In this document: piece after piece, positions 18,165 through 26,074 of the stretch | Numbering within the stretch: position 1 is the stretch's first letter | Layout of the letters: each line of letters opens with the position of its first letter | Source of the DNA: Paenimyroides baculatum | Lineage (GTDB): Bacteria; Bacteroidota; Bacteroidia; Flavobacteriales; Flavobacteriaceae | Length of the DNA: 64,000 bases | NCBI RefSeq assembly: GCF_008629655.1 | Contig: NZ_VWSG01000002.1 | Span: 307,733-371,732 of the forward strand | Direction of reading: 5' to 3' | Translations under genes and position numbers: made by a program | Notes under the pieces: model-generated | Seen by the model: only the letters and a program-made list of their open reading frames with translations | Databases searched by the model: none | Told to the model about the DNA's origin: nothing

Positions 18165-19187
18165 CTAATTATTTCTGCGTCCGCCAAATCCAGAACGAGT
18201 TTTGCCAGAAGCCAGACCTCCCATACGGGCAATCTTTGTTCTTTTTGCCTTACTCATAGAAGCGAATCCGCGGTTTGAGGTATCGCCAGACGATGAATTT
18301 GATCCACTACGACCTGAAGAAGAGCCTGATCCACGACCTGATCCAGATGAAGATCCACTACGACCTGAAGAAGAGCCTGATCCACGACCTGATCCAGATG
18401 AAGATCCACTACGTCCTGAAGACGAGTTTGATCCACGTCCTGAACCTGATGAAGACCCGCTACGACCTGAAGACGAGTTAGATCCACGTCCTGAACCTGA
18501 TGAAGAGCCGCTACGACCTGAAGATGCGTTTGATCCACCTCCTGAAGACGAGTTAGATCCACGTCCTGAACCTGATGAAGACCCGCTACGACCTGAAGAC
18601 GAGCTTGATCCACGTCCTGATGATGCGTTTGATCCACGACTAGAACCTGAAGAAGATCCACTACGTCCTGATGATCCGTTTGACCCACGACCTGAACCTG
18701 ATGAAGATCCACTACGGCTAGAGCCTGAGTTTGATCTACGTCCTGAACCTGATGAAGATCCACTACGTCCTGATGAGTTTGATCCACGACCAGAACCTGA
18801 TGAAGATCCACTACGTCCTGAACGTCCTCTTGAAGTAAATCTTCCTTGAGAATCTCTTTCAAAGTCATCATCATCGTCGTCATCTTCCATATCATCGTCG
18901 TCATCCATATCATCGTCGTCATCTATGTCGTCGTCGTCCATGTCGTCTTCATCATCCCATTCATCTTCGTCTTCATCATCCCAATCATCTTCGTTATCGG
19001 AATGTGCCTGGAAATCATCTTCGAATTCAGAGAAGTCATCATCGTACTCTTCGTCTTCAGACCCGTCTTCATATCCGTGCTCATACCCTAACTGGTAAAT
19101 TTCTTCATGCAAATCTCTCATATCATCATGAGAATTGTTTCTAGAGTTTCTTGAGTTAGATCCTCTGTTGTTGTTTCTTGAATTCAT
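18165..19187 (-). CDS. Acidic plus Ser/Gly/Arg-repeat disordered protein with C-terminal KGG (YciG-like) motif
   Basis: A 340-residue low-complexity protein in three blocks. Residues about 25-112 are extremely acidic with long Asp runs. Residues about 115-305 are repeats of a 17-residue unit resembling SNSSSGRSGSSSGSGRG. The last 35 residues read GFASMSKAKRTKIARMGGLASG, which matches the conidiation/stress KGG motif of YciG. The acidic and Arg-rich blocks make it a segregated polyampholyte, so phase separation or nucleic-acid or protein shielding in stress is conceivable but only an inference. It precedes a DUF892 gene. The DNA repeat makes all other frames open here, which creates shadow frames. 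Confidence 0.8.
   Translation of the reverse strand: MNSRNNNRGSNSRNSRNNSHDDMRDLHEEIYQLGYEHGYEDGSEDEEYDDDFSEFEDDFQAHSDNEDDWDDEDEDEWDDEDDMDDDDIDDDDDMDDDDDMEDDDDDDDFERDSQGRFTSRGRSGRSGSSSGSGRGSNSSGRSGSSSGSGRRSNSGSSRSGSSSGSGRGSNGSSGRSGSSSGSSRGSNASSGRGSSSSSGRSGSSSGSGRGSNSSSGGGSNASSGRSGSSSGSGRGSNSSSGRSGSSSGSGRGSNSSSGRSGSSSGSGRGSGSSSGRSGSSSGSGRGSGSSSGRSGSNSSSGDTSNRGFASMSKAKRTKIARMGGLASGKTRSGFGGRRNN
18260..18835 (-). repeat. In-frame 51-bp minisatellite inside the KGG-protein gene
   Basis: About ten to eleven imperfect copies of a 51-base unit (17 codons) encode the SGRSGSSSGSGRGSN blocks; some copies are truncated or have Gly/Ala/Arg substitutions. Copies near the 3' end of the gene are almost identical, which suggests recent expansion. 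Confidence 0.85.
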
Positions 19188-19883
19188 AATAGGTTGGTTT
19201 ATTAAGTTAATATTTTACAAGTTGCCGGCTTCCTGTATGGAAGTATCACAATATGCAGTCCTTATTATTATTCTTGCACCTTCACCTTAAAACAACAGCA
19301 ACATGCTTTTTAAACCGGGCAACCAGCCTATTGATTGTGTTTTCAGTAGACCTACTTACTATTTAACATTTTTAAACAGTTCATGATGAACGTATATAAT
19401 TACTCATGAAAAAAAAATTTAATGTTCCAAAACATCATAAAGTAAACTTCTTATATTATTTATAATTAAAAGTTAAGATAATATACAATTTATTAACTAT
19501 ATTTTTTATTTGTATTCTGTATTTTATATAAAATATTGAAAATATTAAATTATTTTACTACCAAAATATTTATTATAAGACCTTATTTATTAGTACGTTA
19601 CACATTAAAATCACGAGCCTTTCTACCCAAAAAGAGGGATTTTTCCACAGTTAGGAGTAAGCTTAAAGTCGATCTTTTTAAAGTTTATCTCTTTTTTAAA
19701 CAGCATGAACTTAAAATAGGAATTAAAGGTTCCTAAATTATCAGCGGCTAATTCATAAAAATTCAGTCTTCCAGGGTTTTAGCTCTGTATAAAACAAAAT
19801 TAAAAGATCGCAGGTAGCATAAACATGTTATTTAAGTATAGAATTTGCTTCTGCTTATACATTACAAGTCAAAATATCTCACT
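19188..19883. other. AT-rich intergenic region
   Basis: About 700 bases between divergent genes. Base composition is very AT-rich in 19400-19560. Short open frames here have no supporting features. It must contain the promoters of both flanking genes, but I see no convincing TAnnTTTG match at a sensible distance. Confidence 0.5.
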
Positions 19884-20741
19884 ATGAAAAAAAATTTACA
19901 ATTTGAAAGTCCGCCCAGTGCTTTTTCAGAAAATGAAATAAGTTCCTTTATGAAAATTACCCCGCAGTATACAACAGACGAGTATAAAGGGACTGACAAG
20001 CTGCTGGATAAAAGTGTAGTTGTAACCGCCAGCGATAACGGGGTTGGCAAAGCCGTATCTATTGCTTTTGCTAAAGAAGGTGCTGACATTATTATGGTTT
20101 ACAACCATTTAAATTATGAAAAAGAAGTAAAAAAAACGGTAAAATTAATTGAAAAACTCGGCAGGAAAGTATGGCTGTTTAAATCGTCTACCTTTGACGA
20201 GTTTAAATGTAAACGGCTTTTTGAAAACATTTTGAAGAAAGTGCCCAAAATTGATATACTGGTAAATACTTTTTCCATATCAAACAAACAAGAGACACAA
20301 ACCGGACATTACCTGCTTCGTAAAAACGACAGTTTAAAAATACAGTCGCTATTCACATTAGGCCGGCTTGCGCCCGAATATCTTGCACCTAACGGCATCA
20401 TCATCAATTCGGCAACACTTTGTGCGTATGCGCAACCCGACCAGCTTATATTTTACGCCGCCTTAAAGGCCGCCGTTAAAACCTATACATACGAAATGAA
20501 CAAAATGCTGGCTTTAACGAAAAAGAGCCTTCGCATTAACGGCATCACCACAGGTTTTATATGGTCTGATTCATTACCCGATGAATTACCACATTACAGC
20601 AGCCTGCCAACAAACATAAACTCGGCTGCACCGATGCATCCTTATGAAGTTGCTCCGCTTTATGTGTTTATTGCGTCAAAAGAATCGAAATCTATCGCCG
20701 GTGAAACTTTAGATGCCGGAGGAAAAATTTACAAATACTAA
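19884..20741 (+). CDS. Divergent SDR family protein (GSP39-like), degenerate active site
   Basis: A 285-residue protein of the general-stress-protein-39-like SDR group (N-terminal extension, then a Rossmann fold). The start at 19884 (MKKNLQFESPPSAF) aligns with its downstream neighbour; the longer frame would need a TTG. The glycine motif reads TASDNGVG rather than TGGDSGIG, the NNAA motif is replaced by NTFS, and the catalytic Ser position in IINSATLCAY appears to be Thr; the YAALK (Tyr, Lys) pair is retained. It may be a weak or non-catalytic paralogue of the next gene, 11 bases downstream. Confidence 0.82.
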   Translation: MKKNLQFESPPSAFSENEISSFMKITPQYTTDEYKGTDKLLDKSVVVTASDNGVGKAVSIAFAKEGADIIMVYNHLNYEKEVKKTVKLIEKLGRKVWLFKSSTFDEFKCKRLFENILKKVPKIDILVNTFSISNKQETQTGHYLLRKNDSLKIQSLFTLGRLAPEYLAPNGIIINSATLCAYAQPDQLIFYAALKAAVKTYTYEMNKMLALTKKSLRINGITTGFIWSDSLPDELPHYSSLPTNINSAAPMHPYEVAPLYVFIASKESKSIAGETLDAGGKIYKY

Positions 20742-20752
20742 AAATCATCGTT

Positions 20753-21640
20753 ATGAAAAAAGAAAAAGAAAACAACATCCGTCAATATGCCAGCCCACCC
20801 TTTCACGAACCAAGACAAAATCCGCCTGCATCAGAAGATCAGATGGAATTAAAACCCGATCACGGTGAGGAATCTTACAAAGGTTACAACCGCATGACGG
20901 ATAAATGTGTACTGGTTACCGGAGGTGATTCGGGCATTGGAAAAGCCATTGCCATTGCGTTTGCGCGCGAAGGAGCCGATATTGTTATATCCTACTTAAA
21001 CGATGTGGAAGATGAAGATGCCAAGGATACAGCAGAGTGGGTACGCAAAGCCGGCAGGGAAGCACTGCTATTTAAGGGTGATATTAATGATAAGACAATA
21101 TGCCAGGCGTTAATTGAAACCACCGTTAAGAAGTTTAAAAAAATAGACGTGTTAATCAACAATGCCGCTTACCAGATGGGCAGGGAAACAATCGACGAGA
21201 TAAGCACCGAAGAATGGGAACTAACTTTTGATACCAACGTACTGGCTATGTTTCATTTGTGCAAGTTAAGCATACCTTTTATGCCAAAAGGCAGCAGCAT
21301 CATTAATACAACCTCGGTAAACGCCTACCAGCCCAACCCCACGCTTCTGCCTTATGCAGCAACCAAGGCGGCAATACAGAATTACACGGCTAATTTAAAC
21401 CAGATGCTTATAGAGCAGAAGAAAGATATCCGTGTAAATGCGGTGGCTCCGGGTCCCGTGTGGACGCCTTTAATACCAAGTACCATAATTGATTATAAAG
21501 ACTTTGGAAAGGATACTGCGTTAAAAAGACCGGGACAGCCCGTTGAAATTGCGCCCATTTATGTTTTTCTTGCATCGCAGGAAGCCTCGTACATAGGTGG
21601 TATCACTATCCCTGCAACGGGAGGAAAAATTGCCTACTAA
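20753..21640 (+). CDS. SDR family oxidoreductase (general stress protein 39-like)
   Basis: A 295-residue NAD(P)-dependent short-chain dehydrogenase. The full set of motifs is intact: TGGDSGIG (cofactor), NNAA, the catalytic Ser in IINTTSVNAY and YAATK (Tyr/Lys). The N-terminal 45-residue polar extension with PPFHEPRQNPPA is typical of the YdaD/YhdF/GSP39 subgroup induced by general stress in Bacillus. It is co-directional with a degenerate paralogue upstream (11-base gap) and a CinA-family gene 20 bases downstream, so the three form an operon. The substrate is unknown. Confidence 0.92.
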   Translation: MKKEKENNIRQYASPPFHEPRQNPPASEDQMELKPDHGEESYKGYNRMTDKCVLVTGGDSGIGKAIAIAFAREGADIVISYLNDVEDEDAKDTAEWVRKAGREALLFKGDINDKTICQALIETTVKKFKKIDVLINNAAYQMGRETIDEISTEEWELTFDTNVLAMFHLCKLSIPFMPKGSSIINTTSVNAYQPNPTLLPYAATKAAIQNYTANLNQMLIEQKKDIRVNAVAPGPVWTPLIPSTIIDYKDFGKDTALKRPGQPVEIAPIYVFLASQEASYIGGITIPATGGKIAY

Positions 21641-21660
21641 CACTTAACCAATTAAAAAAT

Positions 21661-22155
21661 ATGACAGAAATAAGCGTTTTAAACTGTTGCGCTTTGTTAG
21701 CCGAAAGAAAACTTAAAATTGCTTTTACAGAAAGTGCCACAGCAGGAGCGCTCTCTGTTGCATTTGCACTTACCCCTTATTCAGGTGCTATTATGCTTGG
21801 AAGCATTGTTTGTTACGATGCCGATGAGAAGGTTAATATACTTAAAGTTCCACAGGAACTAATAGACCAACATACGCCCGAATCAAGCGAAGTAACAACG
21901 TGCATGGCCTTAAACGCAAAACAAATGTTTAACAAAGCAGATATTCTTGTTGCTGTAACTGGTCTTACCAAAGCCGGAGGCAGCGAGACCGACGATAAAC
22001 CGGTCGGCACCATGTTTATTGATTTTATCTTTCCGGATTACCACTTCCAGGTGAAAGAAGTTTTTGCTGGTAATTCCAATCAAATAGTGCACAGCACCAT
22101 TAAAAAAGTAGCAGATATAATTACTGCCCATTTAAGCAAAGAAGACGAGAATTAA
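21661..22155 (+). CDS. CinA-family nicotinamide-nucleotide amidohydrolase (PncC-like)
   Basis: A 164-residue single-domain CinA C-terminal protein. Motifs FTESATAGALS, GSIVCYDADEK, SSEVTTCMA and AVTGLTKAGG with KPVGTMFI are those of PncC amidases, which deamidate nicotinamide mononucleotide to NaMN in NAD salvage. The N-terminal MoaB-like domain of full-length CinA is absent. It is the last gene of the SDR operon, with a strong terminator right after it. Confidence 0.88.
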   Translation: MTEISVLNCCALLAERKLKIAFTESATAGALSVAFALTPYSGAIMLGSIVCYDADEKVNILKVPQELIDQHTPESSEVTTCMALNAKQMFNKADILVAVTGLTKAGGSETDDKPVGTMFIDFIFPDYHFQVKEVFAGNSNQIVHSTIKKVADIITAHLSKEDEN

Positions 22156-22159
22156 ACAA

Positions 22160-22200
22160 AAAATAACCTCTCTTAACTACTTAGGAGAGGTTATTTTACT
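22160..22200. terminator. Terminator hairpin after the CinA-family gene
   Basis: The stem AAATAACCTCTC pairs with GAGAGGTTATTT across an 12-base loop and is followed by T on the plus strand; the symmetric A/T flanks make it suitable also for the convergent gene at 22217. Confidence 0.85.
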
Positions 22201-22216
22201 TAAGTAAACTGCAAAT

Positions 22217-22573
22217 TTAATCTTCAAAGTTTTTGTTGTTTTTACGATCATCGTCGTTCACAATGTCTTCGTTAAAATCTCTGTCACCGTTTTTTACATT
22301 GGTATCCATACCGTCGGGATTTTTAGATCCATCGTATCTTTTTTGATCCTGGTTGGTACGGTGTTCTTCAGAATTATTATTTCTGCCAGCACCTTGTTCC
22401 GTTGAATTTTCCTGACCTCTGTCCGGATTCTGGTTTTGATCATTGCGAGGATCATTAGTCTGATTTTTATCAAAAGAAGGATCGTTCTGATTTTTTTGAT
22501 TTTGATTTTGATTTTGCGGATTGTTTTGGTTGTTCATTCCGTCTTGTCCTGGGTTGTTTTTGTTATTTTCCAT
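22217..22573 (-). CDS. Asn/Gln-rich hydrophilic disordered protein (118 aa)
   Basis: A 118-residue protein made largely of Asn, Gln, Asp, Lys and Gly, with runs such as NPQNQNQNQKNQ and no hydrophobic segment. It is expected to be intrinsically disordered. It belongs with the other tiny polar proteins of the stress island. No known family; the composition also resembles low-complexity stress proteins of other Bacteroidota. Confidence 0.6.
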   Translation of the reverse strand: MENNKNNPGQDGMNNQNNPQNQNQNQKNQNDPSFDKNQTNDPRNDQNQNPDRGQENSTEQGAGRNNNSEEHRTNQDQKRYDGSKNPDGMDTNVKNGDRDFNEDIVNDDDRKNNKNFED

Positions 22574-23234
22574 GATTATAATTGATTAGGTTGTTTAATA
22601 ATTTGTATCGAATCTCACTTAAATACATCTGTAAATTTCATTTCATCTACCTGGGTGTTTCCCACTTAGTATACTTCAATAAACGATCCAACTAATTATA
22701 AACCTGAGTTTTATAACTTAATTAAGCCTTTAATGCCCGATATCGAAATCAAAAAAACTTACCAAAATAGCGCATTACAAGTTTTAACATTTGTTAAAGA
22801 AAGCTGTTTAGTTTAGTAAAACAAGAAATTACTATAAACAGATCAATAAAATGAAGTTTATAGTCAGTCTTTTTATTAATATTTAAATTATATAAACATT
22901 AATTAACATTATAAATATTATATATTTAAACATATTGCTAAAAAAAATTAAATTTAAGATACGTAATAATTTCGCGAAAGGTGCCTTATTTTAAATATGA
23001 ATAAATTATCATAATTGTAAAAAAAGTACATTATATGTACCAATAATACACAAAGTGATGACGATTGTAAATTTTGGAAGAAATAAAACAGCCATATTTT
23101 TAAGGGAATACTTTTTGCTTTTACTAAAACATCTTACTTAATTACGGAATATCTTATTTCATTTTGCTATATACAACAACTGACGTTTATATAAACCTTC
23201 GTTTAGAAGAAAGTGTCACTAAAACAATATTGCT
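22574..23234. other. Very AT-rich intergenic region
   Basis: About 660 bases between divergent genes, with an especially AT-rich patch at 22850-22960. I see no gene, hairpin or good promoter match in it. Confidence 0.5.
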
Positions 23235-23505
23235 ATGAAAAAGAATTTATTCAAAACATTATGTGTAAGCGCATTCGTTAATGGTTAGTACAACAATTGC
23301 GTGCAGAGAAAATAAAAATACGGATGAAGTAAACCGATACGACTCGATACCTGAACAGGAAAGATTACATAACGATCCCGATCCTTTGAATGAACGAGAT
23401 GCATCAGGAGGTAGTATTGACAATCATCAGGGACGTACAGCAACCCAATCAGATGACATGAATGATACTGTTAACAGTGTAAATTCGTCATCGGATAACC
23501 TGTAA
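23235..23505 (+). pseudogene. Small lipoprotein gene with an apparent single-base frameshift
   Basis: An ATG at 23235 opens a signal-peptide-like frame (MKKNLFKTLCVSAFV) that stops after 17 codons at TAG. In the next frame, starting exactly at 23281, the sequence continues MVSTTIACRENKNTDEVN to a stop at 23505. Removing one A at 23280/23281 joins them into a lipoprotein precursor with a Lys-rich start, a hydrophobic core and a TIAC lipobox, followed by a 60-residue acidic polar tail. Either the gene is broken, or one base was inserted in sequencing. Confidence 0.7.
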
Positions 23506-23552
23506 AATATATAAGACAACCTTTGGTTACACCCTATTATTCATTTTACATT

Positions 23553-23593
23553 TTTTGTACCGATTTAAACTATTAGATCGGTACAATTTTTTT
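23553..23593 (+). terminator. Rho-independent terminator
   Basis: TTGTACCGAT (23555-23564) pairs with ATCGGTACAA (23577-23586), a perfect 10-bp stem followed by seven T. It ends the small lipoprotein gene. Confidence 0.85.
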
Positions 23594-23663
23594 AGAATGA
23601 CAACTACGGCATGATTTTTTTATGTGAAACTAATAATAAACGAGAAACCTAATAAACAATTTA

Positions 23664-24266
23664 ATGAACAAAACTATTACCCTCTATTTAAAACAATCTA
23701 AAGCCTATTTACTAATCGTTGGATTTTTTCTAACCTTCCTTTTAACAAGCGGCTGCCACTTTGATCAGGGAGAAGTAAAAATTGCAACAAATAAAGTTTT
23801 AGTTTTAAAGTTTGATGAAGAATCAAAAGATTTTAGCTGGGGAAGAGAATATCTTTATTATGATCATCCCGAAACATTTACTATAAAAGCTAACAAAGAA
23901 ATGAGTGCTGAAGGAACTGTTATCAGTATTTTTTATGAAGAAGAAAATGCATTACTGTTAAAAGCAACTGCAAAGCATGCTCCTTTAGAAGGTGATATTT
24001 TAATTCCGGAAGATTTTAGACCTTCAGACCATTTTGAGAGGGTAACAACAAACGATTTTGTAACACCCGCGAATGGTTATAAGGAAATGTCAGAAGATTT
24101 ATTACCTGAGGTTCATTTTGAAAACATGTGGTCAAAAGTACAAAGCCTTGTAAAGGTCCGCGAGTATTTACAAAGTAACCCAAACCAACAGATTCAGGTA
24201 TTTTTATATAAGCCTACCATAGAAAGTTCGAACAATAACCGCTGGATCTTTATACTTAAAAATTAA
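23664..24266 (+). CDS. Lipoprotein of unknown function (200 aa)
   Basis: A 200-residue predicted lipoprotein: the N terminus has basic residues, a hydrophobic stretch (LLIVGFFLTFLL) and a lipobox LTSGC near residue 31. The mature part is polar with alternating beta-type pattern; no domain is recognised. A charged region DEESKDFSWGREYLYYDHPETF is distinctive. Residues after the Cys begin HFDQGEV, without a clear outer-surface export signal. It is likely anchored in the outer or inner membrane facing the periplasm. Confidence 0.7.
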   Translation: MNKTITLYLKQSKAYLLIVGFFLTFLLTSGCHFDQGEVKIATNKVLVLKFDEESKDFSWGREYLYYDHPETFTIKANKEMSAEGTVISIFYEEENALLLKATAKHAPLEGDILIPEDFRPSDHFERVTTNDFVTPANGYKEMSEDLLPEVHFENMWSKVQSLVKVREYLQSNPNQQIQVFLYKPTIESSNNNRWIFILKN

Positions 24267-24378
24267 TAGAATCAGCAGCGTTAGATAAAAAAGTACAATA
24301 GTTGAAGTACAATCTACAGCTGTTACCATTTTACAAAAAAAACTTAAAGAACTATTTACAAATTAAACACCAATCAAC

Positions 24379-24474
24379 ATGAGAAGAGAAAGAAAAATAA
24401 GTATTACCACATTAGCAATTCTACTGATAATCCTTGGCGGTATATCTATAATGCTGTATGCAGGCGGTTATTAA
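24379..24474 (+). CDS. Single-helix membrane peptide (31 aa)
   Basis: A short frame from ATG 24379 to TAA at 24472-24474. Residues 1-7 are basic (MRRERKI), followed by a hydrophobic helix (about 8-28, TTLAILLIILGGISIMLYAGG). It resembles the 41-residue peptide at 16081 in layout. The function is unknown and coding is inferred from the well-formed N-in membrane helix. Confidence 0.4.
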   Translation: MRRERKISITTLAILLIILGGISIMLYAGGY

Positions 24475-24526
24475 TTTTATATTGTAAAAACCCTTGTTAA
24501 AGTAACAAATTATAAATCAATTACGT

Positions 24527-24748
24527 ATGAATATCATAAAATTTACCACCAACGATTTTAAAGAAACATTTGACGGTTTTATATTTACCGCAGAATGTGA
24601 GGGTGCAGAAGAGCGTAAATTTGCTGTTGAAGCGCTGCAGGCAGATGGATCTTATTTGGAGGCACCGGTAATTATTACCGCAAAAGAGCATATTGTTGAA
24701 ATTCATGTGAATACGATACCGTTTGAAGGTAGAGTAATCTATACTTAA
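24527..24748 (+). CDS. Small hypothetical protein (73 aa)
   Basis: A 73-residue soluble protein with an alternating beta-like pattern (FIFTAECEGAEERKFAVEAL, later IVEIHVNTIPFEGRVIYT). No family is recognised. It is the last plus-strand gene before the long repeat-rich non-coding region. Coding is supported by composition and by the ATG at 24527. Confidence 0.5.
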   Translation: MNIIKFTTNDFKETFDGFIFTAECEGAEERKFAVEALQADGSYLEAPVIITAKEHIVEIHVNTIPFEGRVIYT

Positions 24749-24889
24749 AGTAGGATGTTTTTTATAAATTCATTTTAAATACAACTGATTAAATACAACT
24801 GAAATATTTATGTTTTATTTTTTTCTAAAGAAATTTAATAAGTGCGGATGTTTTAGTTGAAATGGTCTAACGTTGTATGAATCAACTCC

Positions 24890-25260
24890 CCCCTATTTGC
24901 ACATGCATCTTCTGTTCATTTTGCCTTGATGCAAAACGAACCAAAAAATCAAGACTTCAGCTTTTCAACGGTCAAAATATGTTTCATTTCCTAAAAGAAA
25001 TAAATTATTCATTCCTCGCTATTTTATAATAACGTATTCATGAATCTTCGATTTCGAACAAGTTCTCAAACAGCATTTCTTTTCACGGAAATTTCATCAT
25101 TTTTGACACTCGTCGAAAACCTAATGTCGTTTTTTAGATTTTGGTTACTATTCAGTTTGATTTTGATTGAGAATTTAATGAACCTAAAGCTTAAATGTGG
25201 CTATTTCATAAAGCCAAAAAAGAGCTTTGGGTCTAGATAGATTATGGTTTTTTGATTATT
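24890..25260. repeat. Dispersed intergenic repeat copy
   Basis: Contains the module GCAAAACGAACCAAAAAATC and TCAACGGTCAAAATATG plus TTTCCTAAAAGAAATAAA, and then the AAGCTT...GAGCTTTGGG hairpin module at about 25180-25230. The same modules recur at 30164-30250, 39408-39490 and, inverted, near 56290 and 58790. Open frames within it are not supported. Confidence 0.7.
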
Positions 25261-25309
25261 AAACTGTTATTAAGATTGTTGAACTATTTGGAAGATAAAT
25301 CTCATTTAT

Positions 25310-25770
25310 TTATTTTATGAACATCTCGGTTTTTCTGTACTTTTTAAAGATAAAAAGTACCAAAAATCTTTTTTCTTTCTTAGTCTTGCCTTATCATTAA
25401 AACGGTCAATTTAAATTTTGAATACTAAAGAATCGAAAAGTATTCATTCTTTTCTGTTTTTATAATAATGTATTCATGAATCTTCGATTTCACTTTGTTC
25501 CCCGATTCTTTTACGGATTCTTCAATTAATTGACGCTCGTTTTACTGATAAATGGCGCTCTGATCCCTCCTAGTTAATTAATCCAGTTTTCAATCCAAAA
25601 ATCCATAATTTCTATCCATACTGTCATGCTGCACTCCGATGCAGCATCGCATCTAGTTTGTAAATAGAATTTTTAGTTTCAGGTTCGTAATTTAATGAAC
25701 CCAAAGCTTAAAATGGGGCTACTCCATAAAGCCCAAAAAGAGCTTTGGGTTTATTTTTTTTATCTAACAA
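25310..25770. repeat. Dispersed intergenic repeat copy
   Basis: Begins with the hairpin module GTACTTTTTAAAGATAAAAAGTAC (about 25337-25360) and carries the CATGCTGCA...TGCAGCATCGCATC module at about 25624-25652 and the CCCAAAGCTT...AGCTTTGGG module at about 25698-25750. The region 24749-25881 holds no credible gene. Confidence 0.7.
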
Positions 25771-25881
25771 ATCTTAGAAACCTTACGTATGTATGTTTTT
25801 TGATTTGAGTTTTTATTTATGATGTAAAAAAGCATAAGCGAACAGATGATGAGTAAATCGCCTGTCCAGCTATGTGCTTAC

Positions 25882-26031
25882 CTAAAATTCTTTATTAAGG
25901 AAATTCAGTTCCACCCTAAGAGGCATGTCCAGTTCTTTCAGCATGTTGTTCCATGTATTAATCTGTGCGAGAATTTCTTCGGTTAAGATTCTTTTGCTCT
26001 CTATTTCCTCGTCTAAGTAACTTTCTTCCAT
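25882..26031 (-). CDS. Small acidic helical protein (49 aa)
   Basis: A frame from ATG 26031 to TAG at 25882, encoding 49 residues (MEESYLDEEIESKRILTE start), probably a single helix of mixed charge. It begins 44 bases after the stop of the AraC regulator gene on the same strand, so it may be co-transcribed. The function is unknown. Confidence 0.4.
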   Translation of the reverse strand: MEESYLDEEIESKRILTEEILAQINTWNNMLKELDMPLRVELNFLNKEF

Positions 26032-26074
26032 ATTATTTTTTTAGGTGTTTGTGTATTCGTTACTCCAAATGATC

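Noticed and set aside
18202..18849. Long plus-strand frame of Asp/Pro/Glu/Arg repeats opposite the KGG-motif gene
   Set aside because: It is the antisense shadow of the 51-bp repeat; a sequence with a 17-codon period is open in several frames. It has no start context or family support.
18254..18922. Second minus-strand frame of Val/Asp/Gln/His repeats
   Set aside because: This is the out-of-frame reading of the same minisatellite; the in-frame protein has a KGG motif and a clear layout.
19536..19736. 66-residue plus-strand frame
   Set aside because: It lies in very AT-rich intergenic DNA, shows no domain or coding composition, and overlaps no feature.
25040..25240. 66-residue frame in repeat DNA
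   Set aside because: It is built from the AACCTAAAGCTT-type hairpin module and neighbouring repeat modules, which are open by chance.
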